Positions 24,724 to 34,931 of a stretch of DNA of 64,000 bases are shown here, in pieces. Made by a program: the position numbers and the translations under genes. Source of the stretch: Halobaculum sp. XH14. Its GTDB lineage: Archaea; Halobacteriota; Halobacteria; Halobacteriales; Haloferacaceae. The notes under the pieces are model-generated. The model worked only from the letters and a program-made list of their open reading frames with translations. It was not told the DNA's origin and did not search any database. Each line of letters begins with the position of its first letter. Position 1 is the first letter of the stretch. Where the stretch lies: assembly GCF_032116555.1 (NCBI RefSeq), contig NZ_CP134949.1, positions 2,170,001-2,234,000 of the forward strand. The letters are read 5' to 3'.

Positions 24724-27411
24724 ATGTCGAACGAGGCGGGCGGCATCGTGGGCGAGTTCCTCTCGCTGAAGGCCGACACCGAGGCCGACGTGCTCGCGAT
24801 GCAGTGTGGCGACTTCTACGAGTTCTTCGCCGACGACGCCGAACTCGTCGCGGACGTTCTCGACCTCAAGGTGTCACAGAAGTCCTCGCACGGCTCCTCG
24901 TACCCGATGGCGGGCGTCCCGCTCTCGGAGCTCACCCCCTACCTCAACGCGCTCGTCGAGCGCGGCTACCGCGTCGCCGTCGCCGAGCAGTACGAGACCG
25001 ACGAGGGCCACGCACGACGGGTCGAGCGCGTCGTCTCGCCGGGCACCGTCGTCGACCCCGACGACTCGGCCGCGCGCTACCTCGCGGCGGTCGAGGAGGC
25101 AGACGGCGAGTACGGCGTCGCGTTCGCCGAGGTGACGACCGGCCGGTTCCGCGCCGCGTCGGTCTATTCGGCGGAGGACGTGCGCGCGGAACTTCACCGG
25201 TTCGCGCCCGTCGAGATCCTCCCCGGCCCGGGCGTCCGCGAGGACGACGCCCTGCTCGCCACGCTCCGGGAGGACACCGACGCGCGGCTCACCCTCCACG
25301 AGGTCGACGCGTTCGCGCCCGGCCGCGCCCGTCATCGCCTGCGCGAGCAGTTCGGCGACGAGACGCTGGACGCGGTCGGCCTCGAGGCCGACGCCCCGGT
25401 CGGAGCCGCCGGCGCGGTGTTGCACTACGTCTCCGAGACGGGCGTCGGCGTGCTCGCGGCGATGACGCGACTCGGGGCGCTCGACCCCGGCGGCCGCGTC
25501 GCGCTCGACGCGACGACCCAGCGCAACCTGGAACTGACCGAGACGATGCAGGGCGAGCGGGACGGCACCCTGCTCTCGACGCTTGACCACACCGAGACGG
25601 CGGCCGGGTCGCGCCTGCTCCGCGAGTGGGTCACCCGACCCCGCCGGGACCGCCCGGAACTCGAGCGTCGCCAGGACGCCGTCGCCGCGTTCGCCTCGGC
25701 GGCGCTCGCCCGCGACCGCCTGCTCGAGGAACTCGACGGGACGGCCGACCTCGAACGCCTCGCCTCGCGGGCGACGAGCGGGAGCGCGGATCCCCGCGAC
25801 CTGGCGGCCGTCCGCGACGCGCTCGCCCGCCTCCCGCGACTCGCGTCGGCCATCGAGGGAACCGAACTCGCCGAGTCGCCGGTCGCGGACGTCCTCGCCC
25901 GCCCGGACCAGGCCGCCGCCCGCGCGCTCCACGACGATCTGGGCGACGCGCTCGCGGCCGACCCGCCCGGCACCGTCACCGAGGGCGACATCTTCGCCCG
26001 CGGCTACGACGGGGAACTCGACGAACTGCTCGACGAGTACGAGGAGGCCGAGCGCTGGCTCGACACGCTCGCCGAACGCGAGAAGCGCCAGCACGGGCTC
26101 TCACACGTCACGGTCGACCGCAACACGACCGACGGCTACTACGTCCAGGTCGGCCGCTCGGTCGCCGACGAGGTGCCCGAGCACTACCGCGAGATCAAGA
26201 CGCTGAAGAACTCGAAGCGGTTCGTCACCGACGAACTCGAGGACAGGGAGCGCACCATCCTGCGCCTGGAGGAGGCGCGCGGCGAGCTGGAGTACGACCT
26301 GTTCCGGGAACTCCGGGGGCGCGTCGCCGAGCACGCGGAACTCCTCCAGGACGTCGGCCGCGCGCTCGCGGAACTCGACGCGCTCGCCTCGCTGGCCGAA
26401 CACGCGGCGGCGAACGACTGGGTCCGGCCCCACCTCGTTGGCGGCGCGGACGGTGATGCGACCGCGAACGGTGCGGGCGACGACCACGACGACGAACTCC
26501 GCATCGACGCGGGCCGCCACCCGGTCGTCGAGCGGACGACCGACTTCGTGCCGAACGACCTTCGACTCGACCGCGAGCGCGGCTTTCTCATCGTCACCGG
26601 GCCGAACATGAGCGGGAAGTCCACCTACATGCGCCAGTGCGCGCTCGTCGTTCTGCTCGCCCAGATGGGCAGTTTCGTCCCCGCGGACTCCGCCCGCGTG
26701 CCCCTCGTCGACGGCGTGTTCACGAGGGTCGGCGCGCTCGACGAACTCGCGCAGGGGCGCTCGACGTTCATGGTCGAGATGCAGGAGCTCTCGAACATCC
26801 TCCACTCGGCGACCGAGGACTCGCTGGTCATCCTGGACGAGGTGGGTCGCGGCACCGCCACCTACGACGGCATCTCCATCGCCTGGGCGGCCACGGAGTA
26901 CCTCCACAACGAGGTGCGCGCGAGGACGCTGTTCGCGACCCACTACCACGAACTCACGGCGCTCGCCGACCACCTCCCGCGGGTCGAGAACGTCCACGTC
27001 GCGGCCGAGGAGCGGGACGGCGACGTGACGTTCCTCCGCCGGGTCCGCGAGGGGCCGACCGACCGTTCCTACGGCGTCCACGTCGCGGACCTGGCGGGCG
27101 TGCCCGACCCGGTCGTCGACCGTTCGGCCGACGTGCTCGACCGCCTCCGCGAGGAGAAGGCCATCGAGGCGCGCGGGTCGGCCGGCGACGGTGACGGCGA
27201 TGGCGCCGACGTGCCGTCGACACAGACCGTGTTCGACCTCGGGAGCGGGCAGTTCCGGGGATCGGCGAGCGCCGATGGAGGCGATTCCGAGCCCCTCGAC
27301 CCCGTCACGGAGTCGGTGCTGGAGGAGCTAAGGGCGACCGACGTGAACGAGGTGCCGCCGGTCGAGCTGATGGCGAAAGTGCAGGAGTGGCGCGAGCGGC
27401 TGGACGACTGA
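24724..27411 (+). CDS. mutS: DNA mismatch repair protein MutS (MutS1 type)
   Basis: An 895-residue mismatch-recognition ATPase. The mismatch-binding Phe-x-Glu motif is in MQCGDFYEFF (about residues 21-30). Connector, lever and clamp domains follow. The ATPase has Walker A GPNMSGKST (about residue 625), QGRSTFMVEMQE, Walker B SLVILDEVGRGTATYDG and the TATA-box-like HYHELTALA loop. The C-terminal region includes the dimerisation helices. A TATA-like GTTTTACG is centred 28 bases before the ATG. mutL lies 2.5 kb downstream on the same strand with two unrelated genes between. Confidence 0.96.
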   Translation: MSNEAGGIVGEFLSLKADTEADVLAMQCGDFYEFFADDAELVADVLDLKVSQKSSHGSSYPMAGVPLSELTPYLNALVERGYRVAVAEQYETDEGHARRVERVVSPGTVVDPDDSAARYLAAVEEADGEYGVAFAEVTTGRFRAASVYSAEDVRAELHRFAPVEILPGPGVREDDALLATLREDTDARLTLHEVDAFAPGRARHRLREQFGDETLDAVGLEADAPVGAAGAVLHYVSETGVGVLAAMTRLGALDPGGRVALDATTQRNLELTETMQGERDGTLLSTLDHTETAAGSRLLREWVTRPRRDRPELERRQDAVAAFASAALARDRLLEELDGTADLERLASRATSGSADPRDLAAVRDALARLPRLASAIEGTELAESPVADVLARPDQAAARALHDDLGDALAADPPGTVTEGDIFARGYDGELDELLDEYEEAERWLDTLAEREKRQHGLSHVTVDRNTTDGYYVQVGRSVADEVPEHYREIKTLKNSKRFVTDELEDRERTILRLEEARGELEYDLFRELRGRVAEHAELLQDVGRALAELDALASLAEHAAANDWVRPHLVGGADGDATANGAGDDHDDELRIDAGRHPVVERTTDFVPNDLRLDRERGFLIVTGPNMSGKSTYMRQCALVVLLAQMGSFVPADSARVPLVDGVFTRVGALDELAQGRSTFMVEMQELSNILHSATEDSLVILDEVGRGTATYDGISIAWAATEYLHNEVRARTLFATHYHELTALADHLPRVENVHVAAEERDGDVTFLRRVREGPTDRSYGVHVADLAGVPDPVVDRSADVLDRLREEKAIEARGSAGDGDGDGADVPSTQTVFDLGSGQFRGSASADGGDSEPLDPVTESVLEELRATDVNEVPPVELMAKVQEWRERLDD

Positions 27412-27464
27412 TCGCGGCCGAGGATCGGTGCCGGTTCTGTGCCGCGGATCGCCTCGCGGCGACC

Positions 27465-28151
27465 TCACGTCGATCCCGACGAGTTCCCGGTCGGAAGCTG
27501 GGGGATGAGCCACGCGAGGAACGAGTCCTGGCTGCGCGTCTGGAGCCACACGTGCCCCTCGCCGCTGAACTCCGCGACGAGCCCCTCGCCGCTGAGCAGC
27601 GTCGACTTCAGGCCGCCGACCCGCCGGACGGCGAAGTCGGCGGTGTCCTCGAAGGCGACGATGTGACCCGTGTCGATGGTGTACGTCTCGTCGGGATCGA
27701 GGTCGACCTCCTCGATGGCCCCGTAACTGGACATGAACAGCGGCCCGCTTCCCTCGATCCGCAACAGGAACAGTCCCTCGCTCCCGAAGAACGTCTTCGC
27801 GCCCCCGAACTCGGTGTCGACCTCCAGCGCCGTGTCCGAGGCGATGTACGACCCGGACTGGACGTAGACGGTGTCCGCGTCGAGTTCGTGGTGGACGACG
27901 TCGCCCGGGAGCGGCGGCGCGAACGTGACCGAACCGGCCTCGCTCGCGGTGAACGTGTTCTGGAAGAAGCTCTCGCCGCCGAACAGTCCACGCTGGAGCG
28001 ACTTCAGGAACCCGCCCGTGGCGTTCGTCTCCATCTCGATGCCGTCGCCGTAACTCACCATCGCGCCCGACTCGGCCAGCACCTCCTCGCCCGCCTCCAG
28101 CGAGATCTCGGCCGTGGCGAACGAGGGACGGTGGGCTATCTCGTGGTCCAT
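27465..28151 (-). CDS. TIGR00266/AIM24 family protein
   Basis: A 228-residue beta-rich soluble protein. It matches the TIGR00266 family by EVLAESGAMVSYGDGIEMET, the GGFLKSLQRGLFGGESFFQNTF block and LPGDVVHHELD. Relatives include the mitochondrial protein AIM24, but no biochemical activity is established. It sits on the opposite strand between mutS and the Fic gene. The genes on each side are unrelated, so context gives no functional clue. Confidence 0.9.
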   Translation of the reverse strand: MDHEIAHRPSFATAEISLEAGEEVLAESGAMVSYGDGIEMETNATGGFLKSLQRGLFGGESFFQNTFTASEAGSVTFAPPLPGDVVHHELDADTVYVQSGSYIASDTALEVDTEFGGAKTFFGSEGLFLLRIEGSGPLFMSSYGAIEEVDLDPDETYTIDTGHIVAFEDTADFAVRRVGGLKSTLLSGEGLVAEFSGEGHVWLQTRSQDSFLAWLIPQLPTGNSSGST

Positions 28152-28294
28152 ACCTCCCGTACGGGGAGAAACGGAATAACGCTACTCCACCCCCGCCCCC
28201 GGCCGGGCGTTCGCCTAACTATCTCCCGCACGCGCCGGCACACAGTTAACGACCGCCGGTGAACTCTGACCACGGCCCGGAGATGTGTCCCAGT

Positions 28295-28322
28295 AGTTAG
28301 GTATATTGGTAATCGGTTAACT
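28295..28322. promoter_or_regulatory. AT-rich palindromic region before the Fic gene
   Basis: AGTTA and TAACT half-sites flank GGTATATTGGTAATCGG, 33 bases before the Fic start. The central GTATATTG is the likely TATA element, so a protein binding the half-sites would cover the promoter. The Fic protein has a C-terminal winged-helix-like region that could be such a regulator; this is inference. Confidence 0.4.
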
Positions 28323-28354
28323 TATGTGGCGTCCCCGCCGAGGCCAGGTTAGCC

Positions 28355-29494
28355 ATGGACCCGGCGGAGTTTACGGACGGCCCGGGCAGCATCGACGACC
28401 ACGACGGGCTGCCGTGCTACCGGCCGCCGAGCCTTCCGCCGGATCTGGAGTACAGCGACGACCTGCTCCGGGTGTACGGCGACGCCCAGTACGCGCTCGG
28501 CCGACTGACGACCCTGCACCGGGACCTGGACAACCCGAACCTCCTCATCGCGCCGTTCGTCCACCGCGAGGCGGCGATGAGCTCACAGGTCGAGGGGACG
28601 AACGTCACCATCTCGGACATCTACCAGCACGAGGTCGGCTCCACGCCCGCCAGGTCGGCCGCGGAGGGGACCGACGTCCGCGAGGCGTACAACTACGTCG
28701 ACGCGGTGAAACAGGGGTTCGCCAGGCTGGACGACGGCGAGCCCATCGACCTCGACCTCGTTCGGGACCTTCACGAGGTGCTGCTGGGCGGCGTCCGGGG
28801 CGAGGAGGACCGGCCGGGCGAGCTCCGCGACGTTCCGGTGTACATCGGCGCGCGGGGGGACGACCCGTCGACGGCGACGTTCATCCCCGCGCGGCCGGAT
28901 CTGGTGGAACTGCTGCTCGAACAGCTGTTCTCGTACGCCCGGCGCGGGGAGTACCCGCCGCTGGTCGACGCGGCGCTGTGTCACTACCAGTTCGAGGCGG
29001 TCCACCCGTTCCGGGACGGCAACGGCCGGCTCGGCCGGCTGCTCATCATGCTCCAGCTGTACGACGCGGGGCTGCTGCCGGGGCCGTACCTCTACCTCAG
29101 CGCGTCCTTCAAGCAGTTCGGCCAGCAGTACCGCGACAAGCTGCTCGCGGTGAGCACCGGGGGCGCGTGGGACGACTGGATCACGTTCGTACTGAACGCC
29201 ATCGCCGAGCAGGCCATCGACGGTTACGACTGCGGCGTCCGGCTGAAGGAGCTCCGGGAAGGGTACCGCGAGCGGTTCCCGAGTTCGGTGACGACGCGGG
29301 AGCTGGTCGATTACCTGTTCGAGCAGCCGTACCTGACGGGGCCGCGTGCGGTGGAGGCGACCGGCCGGTCGAAGCCGTCAGTGTACGAGGCGATCGATAC
29401 GCTGGAATCGGCGGGCATCATCGTGGAGACGACGGGGAAGCAGCGGAACAAGGTGTACGAGGCGCCCGAGATTCTGTCCGTGTTGAGTTCGTGA
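28355..29494 (+). CDS. Fic family protein (AMPylator-type) with C-terminal HTH
   Basis: A 379-residue protein. The N-terminal part carries the auto-inhibitory helix motif SSQVEGT (about residues 76-82, (S/T)xxxE(G/N)). The Fic core has the full catalytic loop HPFRDGNGRLGRL (about residues 215-227), so nucleotide transfer to a target hydroxyl is expected. A C-terminal winged-helix domain (about 300-379; SVTTRELVDYLFEQ, TGRSKPSVYEAIDTL) suggests DNA binding or autoregulation. No antitoxin gene is adjacent; inhibition would be intramolecular (class II). It sits between mutS and mutL on the same strand. Confidence 0.92.
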   Translation: MDPAEFTDGPGSIDDHDGLPCYRPPSLPPDLEYSDDLLRVYGDAQYALGRLTTLHRDLDNPNLLIAPFVHREAAMSSQVEGTNVTISDIYQHEVGSTPARSAAEGTDVREAYNYVDAVKQGFARLDDGEPIDLDLVRDLHEVLLGGVRGEEDRPGELRDVPVYIGARGDDPSTATFIPARPDLVELLLEQLFSYARRGEYPPLVDAALCHYQFEAVHPFRDGNGRLGRLLIMLQLYDAGLLPGPYLYLSASFKQFGQQYRDKLLAVSTGGAWDDWITFVLNAIAEQAIDGYDCGVRLKELREGYRERFPSSVTTRELVDYLFEQPYLTGPRAVEATGRSKPSVYEAIDTLESAGIIVETTGKQRNKVYEAPEILSVLSS

Positions 29495-29879
29495 TCGGTT
29501 TGCTGGTGTGTTGAATTTCGACACGCTCTCAGTGTGAACAGCACGACTCGGGTTCGGACCACTTCGGAAGTCACCGGGACGCTCTCCATCAGGACTTGTT
29601 TGGGTGTCGCTTCGGCTGCCTCGAAAGCCCCCGCGGCTCCCGACGAACCCCGGACCCGTAAGCACCATAACGCGACCGCAGGGAGCGTGAGGAGCGCGGC
29701 GTGGTCCGCGGGAGTCGAGAGCCGCGGGGGCTTTCGAGCCGTTCTCAACCACCACAAACCACCCACAATAATCCAAATCCAATCCGAAAAGCAACACTGG
29801 ATTCATAGGGACCACCCGCCACATCCGACCCAATGAGTAGTCGCGGTCGGACCCAACCCAAAGTAAAAGGAGCCGACCC
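29495..29879. other. Gap between the Fic gene and mutL
   Basis: 385 bases without a gene. Repeat copy C occupies 29,620-29,738. The right part is AT-richer (29,755-29,800) and the last 20 bases hold AAAGTAAAAGGAG, combining a TATA-like tract with a possible ribosome-binding site immediately before mutL. Confidence 0.5.
29620..29738. repeat. Intergenic repeat copy C with perfect 20-base inverted ends
   Basis: A 119-base unit whose ends, CTCGAAAGCCCCCGCGGCTC (29,620-29,639) and its exact reverse complement (29,719-29,738), form a perfect 20-base terminal inverted repeat. The interior (CCCCGGACCCGTAAGCACC, then GCGACCGCAGGGAGCGTGAG) matches the tail of copy B near 11,033-11,080. No clear target-site duplication is visible in the flanks. 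It is MITE-like in form but has no known parent transposase in the window. Confidence 0.7.
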
Positions 29880-32132
29880 ATGAGCGACCGCACCGACCCG
29901 ACCACGACCGAGATCAGATCGCTCGACGACCGAACCGTCCGCGAGATCGCCGCCGGCGAGGTCGTCGAACGCCCCGCGTCCGTCGTGAAGGAACTCGTCG
30001 AGAACGCGCTCGACGCCGGCGCGGGGCGCGTCTCGGTCGCCGTCGAGAACGGCGGCATCGACGGCATCCGGGTCCGGGACGACGGCGAGGGGATGGCCCC
30101 CGACCAGCTCCCCGGGGCCGTCGCCAAACACGCCACGAGCAAGCTGGGCGGCATCGACGACCTCGACTCGGGCGTCGCCACGCTGGGCTTCCGCGGCGAG
30201 GCGCTCCACACCGTCGGCGCGGTCGCGGAGTTGACCGTCCGCTCGCGCCCGCCCGCCGCCGACACCGGCGCCGAACTGGCCGTCGACCACGGCGACGAGG
30301 GCGACGTCGAGCCGGCGGGCTGTCCGGTCGGCACGACCGTCGAGGTCCGGGACCTGTTCGGCGAGACGCCCGCGCGCCGGAAGTTCCTCAAGACGCCCGC
30401 GACCGAGTTCGACCGGATCAACGGCGTCGTCTCAGCGTACGCGCTCGCCAACCCCGACGTGGCCGTCTCGCTGGAGCACGACGGCCGCGAGGTGTTCGCC
30501 TCGAACGGCGACGGGAACCTTCGCTCTGCGGTCCTGGCGGTGTACGGCCGGACGGTCGCGGAGTCGATGGTGGACGTCGACCGCGGCGGCGATGAAACGG
30601 AAGCAGGCCGGAGCGACGGCGGCGAGGGAACCGGCGTCTCCGTCTCGGGGCTCGTCTCGCACCCGGAGACGACCCGAGCTGGCAGGGAGTACCTCACGAC
30701 GTTCGTGAACGGCCGCTGGGTGCGCGACGGCGACCTCCGCGGCGCGGTCGTGGACGCCTACGGCGGGCAACTCGCGCCGGACCGCTACCCGTTCGCCGCC
30801 CTGTTCGTCGACGTGCCCGCCGACGCCGTGGACGTGAACGTCCACCCGCGCAAGACGGAGGTCCGGTTCGACGACGACGTGGACGTGACGGGGACGGTCC
30901 GGGACGCGGTCCGGAACGGCCTGCTCGAGCACGGACTGATCCGCAGTTCCGCGCCGCGCGGGAAGTCGGCCCCCGAGGAGGCCGCCGTCGACCCCGAGGT
31001 CGTCGGCGGGGCCGGCACCGACCACGAGCGCGCCGCGGCCGACGCCCGGGCCGACGAGGACGGAGACGCGGACGATGGCGACACCGCGGACGAAGCGGGG
31101 GCCGGGACGACCTCGTCGGTGCTCGACGCCTGGGGCGGCTCCCCGGCCGCGGACCCCGAGGCTCCGGGCGCCGACTCCGGCTCCGGGACGGTTCGGAAAC
31201 CGGAGGACGAAAAGACGGCGGATGACGAATCGGCGGTCGAGGGGACGGCGGGGGACGTGGACGAAGTGACGACCGACGCCGCGACCGGAGCGGCCGACCG
31301 ACCGACCGACCACCCGGTCCGACGGCCGCACCACGACGAACCGTGGAGCGACCGCCCGTCACCGCGCCGGTGGCAGGCCGAGGACTCGCCGGACGGGGGA
31401 CCGTCGACTGACGACCGATCGGGTGACGATCCCCGACCGACCGACGATCCGACCCGGCAGGCCCCCCGACAGTCGACGCTCGCCGGCGGCACCACCGACG
31501 AGCGGACGGAGCACGACTCGCTGCCCGCGATGCGCGTGCTCGGCCAGTACGACGGGACGTACGTCGTCTGCGAGACCGACGAGGGACTGGTGCTGGTCGA
31601 CCAACACGCCGCCGACGAGCGGGTGAACTACGAACGGCTCCGCGCGGCCGCCACCGAGGACGCGCCGGCACAGACGCTCGCCGAGCCGGTCGAACTCGAA
31701 CTCACCGCCCGCGAGGTCGAACTGTTCGAGACGTTCCGCGACGCGCTGCTGTCGGTCGGGTTCGCGGCCGAGCGCGCGGGCGACCGGACCGTCGCCGTGA
31801 CGGCGGTGCCGGCCGTGTTCGACGCAACGCTCGACCCGGACCTCCTGCGGGACGTGCTCGCGGCGTTCGCCGACGAGGTCGCCGCGGGGGACCGGCCGGT
31901 GGCCGAAGTCGCGGACGCGCTGCTCTCGGACCTGGCGTGTTACCCCTCGGTCACCGGCAACACGTCGCTCACCGAGGGCTCGGTCGCGGACCTGCTCTCG
32001 GCGCTCGACGACTGCGAGAACCCCTACGCCTGCCCGCACGGCCGGCCCGTGCTCGTGGAGTTCGGGCGCGGCGAGATCGAAGCGCGGTTCGAGCGTGACT
32101 ACCCCGGCCACGCCGGCCGGCGCGAGGAGTAG
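29880..32132 (+). CDS. mutL: DNA mismatch repair protein MutL with endonuclease domain
   Basis: A 750-residue mismatch-repair protein. The GHKL ATPase fills residues 1-335 with [18 protein letters not shown] and [10 protein letters not shown] long acidic low-complexity linker (about 365-545) follows. The C-terminal domain carries the metal-dependent nicking motif [12 protein letters not shown] (about residues 576-587) and the late ACPHGRPV and FERDYPGH blocks. This is therefore the latent-endonuclease type found in organisms without MutH. It partners MutS, encoded upstream. The linker is low complexity even for haloarchaea. Confidence 0.95.
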   Translation: MSDRTDPTTTEIRSLDDRTVREIAAGEVVERPASVVKELVENALDAGAGRVSVAVENGGIDGIRVRDDGEGMAPDQLPGAVAKHATSKLGGIDDLDSGVATLGFRGEALHTVGAVAELTVRSRPPAADTGAELAVDHGDEGDVEPAGCPVGTTVEVRDLFGETPARRKFLKTPATEFDRINGVVSAYALANPDVAVSLEHDGREVFASNGDGNLRSAVLAVYGRTVAESMVDVDRGGDETEAGRSDGGEGTGVSVSGLVSHPETTRAGREYLTTFVNGRWVRDGDLRGAVVDAYGGQLAPDRYPFAALFVDVPADAVDVNVHPRKTEVRFDDDVDVTGTVRDAVRNGLLEHGLIRSSAPRGKSAPEEAAVDPEVVGGAGTDHERAAADARADEDGDADDGDTADEAGAGTTSSVLDAWGGSPAADPEAPGADSGSGTVRKPEDEKTADDESAVEGTAGDVDEVTTDAATGAADRPTDHPVRRPHHDEPWSDRPSPRRWQAEDSPDGGPSTDDRSGDDPRPTDDPTRQAPRQSTLAGGTTDERTEHDSLPAMRVLGQYDGTYVVCETDEGLVLVDQHAADERVNYERLRAAATEDAPAQTLAEPVELELTAREVELFETFRDALLSVGFAAERAGDRTVAVTAVPAVFDATLDPDLLRDVLAAFADEVAAGDRPVAEVADALLSDLACYPSVTGNTSLTEGSVADLLSALDDCENPYACPHGRPVLVEFGRGEIEARFERDYPGHAGRREE

Positions 32133-32217
32133 CCGCCGGTCGGGCCCGGGTCCGACCGGTCGCGCTCGCGGCCGGCATTCCCACGGGTTCATGTGTCCCG
32201 GCTCCGACCTCCCGCCC

Positions 32218-33177
32218 ATGACCGACCTCGTCACGTTCGGGGAGACGATGCTCCGGCTCTCGCCGCCGGAGGGGGTCAGGCTGGAGACCGCCCGCGAGTT
32301 CGACGTGCGCGTCGGCGGCGCGGAGAGCAACGTCGCCGTCGCGGCTGCGTCGCTGGGGCTGGAGTCGGCGTGGCTCTCGAAGCTCCCGGACTCGCCGCTC
32401 GGCAGACGGATCGTCCACGAACTGCGCGGCTACGGCGTCGAGACCGACGTCGCGTGGGACGGCCGCGAGGACGCGCGCCTGGGCACCTACTACCTCGAAC
32501 CGGGCGGGGAACCGCGCGGGACCGACGTCGTGTACGACCGCGCCGACGCCGCCATCACGACCGTCTCGGCCGACGAACTCCCGACCGAGTCGCTCCGGGA
32601 CGCCGAGTACGTGTACACGAGCGGCATCACGCCGGCGCTCTCCCAGCAAGCCGCCGAGACGTCGATCCAGCTCCTGAACGCCGCGCGGGAGGCGGGGGCG
32701 ACGACCGCGTTCGACCTCAACTATCGGAGCAAACTGTGGGACCCTGCTTCGGCCCGCGAGGGGTTCCGGGCGCTGTTCCCCCACGTCGACGTGCTCGTCG
32801 CGGCGCGGCGAGACGCGGCGGAAGTGCTCGGCCGCGACGGTGATCCGGTCGAGGTCGCACACGGGCTCGCGACCGACCACGGGTTCGAGACGGTCGTCAT
32901 CACGCGCGGGGACCGCGGGTCGCTTGCGCTCCACGACGGGGAGATCCACGAACAGCCGATCTACGAGGCCGAGACGCTCGACCCCATCGGCACCGGCGAC
33001 TCGTTCGTCGGCGGCTTCCTGGCCAGGCGCGCACGCGGCGGGAGCGTCCCGTCGGCCCTGGAGTGGGGCGCGGCGACGGCGTCGCTCAAGCGGACGGTCG
33101 CCGGCGATCTGGCGGCCGTCACGCCCGCGGAGGTCGAGCGCGTCGTGGCCGAGGGCGACGGCGGCATCTCGCGGTAG
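32218..33177 (+). CDS. kdgK: 2-keto-3-deoxygluconate kinase (PfkB family)
   Basis: A 319-residue sugar kinase. The PfkB N-terminal pattern [19 protein letters not shown], the second block [17 protein letters not shown] and the C-terminal signature [15 protein letters not shown], with the catalytic aspartate, are all present. [13 protein letters not shown] and the overall pattern resemble KDG kinases of the haloarchaeal semiphosphorylative Entner-Doudoroff pathway. The exact sugar is inferred from resemblance. The gene follows mutL by 85 bases; the in-frame extension into the mutL end is rejected because translation from 32,218 begins with the typical sequence. Confidence 0.85.
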   Translation: MTDLVTFGETMLRLSPPEGVRLETAREFDVRVGGAESNVAVAAASLGLESAWLSKLPDSPLGRRIVHELRGYGVETDVAWDGREDARLGTYYLEPGGEPRGTDVVYDRADAAITTVSADELPTESLRDAEYVYTSGITPALSQQAAETSIQLLNAAREAGATTAFDLNYRSKLWDPASAREGFRALFPHVDVLVAARRDAAEVLGRDGDPVEVAHGLATDHGFETVVITRGDRGSLALHDGEIHEQPIYEAETLDPIGTGDSFVGGFLARRARGGSVPSALEWGAATASLKRTVAGDLAAVTPAEVERVVAEGDGGISR

Positions 33178-33187
33178 CCCGATTCGC

Positions 33188-33784
33188 ATGGGAGGGGAGT
33201 CGCCGTATCCGGTCGTCGAAGCGCCCCGGAGCGGGAAGCGCGTCCGCTACCTCGAAACCGCCGAGGACACCGACGGTGCCGCCGCCCGGTTCGAGATGTG
33301 GCTCGCGCCCCCGCCCGACTCTCACGGCCCGATGCGACACGTCCACCCCGAGCAGGACGAGATCCTCGAAGTCCGCGATGGCAGCCTCGGAGTCTGGCAC
33401 GACGGACGGACCCTGGAGCTCTCGCCCGGCGAGCGCGTGACGATTCCGGCGGGCGACCCGCACCGGTTCTGGAACGCTGGCGAGGGGGAACTCCACCTCG
33501 TCGGCGAGGTGCGACCGGGACGCTCGACGGAGGCGTTCATGTACGTGACCTACGGGATGGGGGGCGACTACGCGACGACGCCGTCGGGCATGCCGCTCAA
33601 CCCGCTCCGGCTCGCACCGGTTCTCGAGCGGTACGATGACCTGCTGTATCTCGCGCTCGTTCCGATCTGGCTCCAGAAGTTCGGCATTCGGCTCCTCGCC
33701 CCGCTTGGCCGGTTGTTCGGCTTCTCGGGGGAGTACCCGGAGTACGTGCCCCCGGGGCGGGAGGAGTGTCTTCGGCGGTCGTGA
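33188..33784 (+). CDS. Cupin-domain protein
   Basis: A 198-residue protein with a single cupin barrel in the first two thirds. The first motif is GPMRHVHPEQDEILEVRDGSLGVW and the second is VTIPAGDPHRFWNAGEGELHLVGEV; together they offer three histidines and a glutamate as metal ligands. The last 65 residues include a hydrophobic stretch (LLYLALVPIWLQKFGIRLLAPLGRLFG) that may dock at the membrane. It begins 10 bases after kdgK and may be co-transcribed. The reaction is unknown. Confidence 0.82.
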   Translation: MGGESPYPVVEAPRSGKRVRYLETAEDTDGAAARFEMWLAPPPDSHGPMRHVHPEQDEILEVRDGSLGVWHDGRTLELSPGERVTIPAGDPHRFWNAGEGELHLVGEVRPGRSTEAFMYVTYGMGGDYATTPSGMPLNPLRLAPVLERYDDLLYLALVPIWLQKFGIRLLAPLGRLFGFSGEYPEYVPPGREECLRRS

Positions 33785-33841
33785 GTCCCGGCGGTCGGGA
33801 CCGGACCAGCACCGCCGACCCGGGTGCAACGGACGGACGAG

Positions 33842-34444
33842 TCAGCCGTTCTCGACGTGGTTCAGCGCGGTCGCGTACGCCTCCCTGACCCGCGTGAACG
33901 CCTCGCGGCTGCCGCCGCGGTCCGGATGCGACTCCTTGACCCGCTCGCGGTAGGCCGACTCGACGGCGTCCTCGTCGGCTCCCCGGGGGAGTCCGAGCGT
34001 CTCGAACGCGGCTCGGACCGGGTCGCGGTCGGATCCGTCGTCGAGGTCCGGCACGCCGAACGGGAGGCGACGGCCGAGCTGATGGCCGGGCATCTCGTGT
34101 TCACAGAGCACGACGTGGCGACCGTCCTCGGCGTCGCGGAGCCGGAAGTACGCCTGCGCGTCGAAGGTGATGACGACGTCCCGTTCGGGGAGGTAGAACG
34201 CCACTTCCCGTCCGTCGAGGACGTACCGCTCGTGGAACCGCTCGTCGATGGCCGCGAGGTACTGGCGGATCTCCGCGCGGCGGCGGAGCGAGCCGCGTGA
34301 CTCGCTCGCGGTCCGGGCTGGCGGGTCGGGGAACCACCGGTTCGCCGCGAGAAACACCGCAGCGACGAGCGTCGAGGCCGCGGCGCCGACCCCGACGCCC
34401 AGCATCAGCCACGCGGGCAGCATCCCGAGCCACTGGTCGAGCAC
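33842..34444 (-). CDS. Membrane-anchored J-domain protein
   Basis: A 200-residue protein with one N-terminal transmembrane helix (residues 10-34), a middle domain rich in hydrophobic beta strands and a C-terminal J domain (about 138-195). The J domain contains the HPD tripeptide in VKESHPDRGGS. J domains stimulate Hsp70 (DnaK) ATPase. Here the domain is at the end rather than the start, so it is a recruiter to the membrane rather than a classical DnaJ. No zinc-finger or Gly/Phe region is present. Confidence 0.85.
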   Translation of the reverse strand: MLDQWLGMLPAWLMLGVGVGAAASTLVAAVFLAANRWFPDPPARTASESRGSLRRRAEIRQYLAAIDERFHERYVLDGREVAFYLPERDVVITFDAQAYFRLRDAEDGRHVVLCEHEMPGHQLGRRLPFGVPDLDDGSDRDPVRAAFETLGLPRGADEDAVESAYRERVKESHPDRGGSREAFTRVREAYATALNHVENG

Positions 34445-34546
34445 AGTCGTGGTTGGCGGCCGGCGAAGTTGAACCTCCCGGAACGCGCAGTCGCCCGAAG
34501 AAAACTGGATCGGTGCGCGGCGCGAAGCGCCGCGACGGGGTCCGGC

Positions 34547-34804
34547 TCAGAGCATGTCTTCGGCCTTCAGCCCCTCGATGACGTCGTCGACGAGCGACTC
34601 GACGTCGTCGTAGGGGAACTCCTGGTGGGAGCCGAGCTTGGCGGCCATCTCCATCGCGGTGAAGGAGGTGTCGCCGGCCTCGAAGCGCGTGCCCGGGCCG
34701 CTCGGGAGCGCGGGGACGAGGTCCATCTGGTTCGAGACGGGGTAGTCGGCCCCCTCGAACGCCTCGGTCAGCTGCGAGCGGAGTTCCGCCTCTGTGTCAC
34801 TCAT
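34547..34804 (-). CDS. MTH865-like family protein
   Basis: An 85-residue small acidic helical protein. It matches the MTH865-like family through ELRSQLTEAFEGADYPVSNQMDLVPALPSGPGTRF, AGDTSFTAMEMA and the ending FPYDDVESLVDDVIEGL. The structural family resembles EF-hand-like folds but has no established role. It lies 127 bases from the divergent M42 peptidase gene. The start at 34,804 is preferred over an upstream in-frame start that adds a basic, glycine-rich stretch. Confidence 0.83.
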   Translation of the reverse strand: MSDTEAELRSQLTEAFEGADYPVSNQMDLVPALPSGPGTRFEAGDTSFTAMEMAAKLGSHQEFPYDDVESLVDDVIEGLKAEDML

Positions 34805-34931
34805 GCCCGCATCCGGGGCCGTTGCGACAAAAAGCGTTCCGGAACCACTGAAAACTCCGGGAGAGTTCCAACTCCCGGCCGGCCGGGCCGGAACTCGTGG
34901 CTTTAGGAGCCTCGACGCGCCAGCAGCACGC

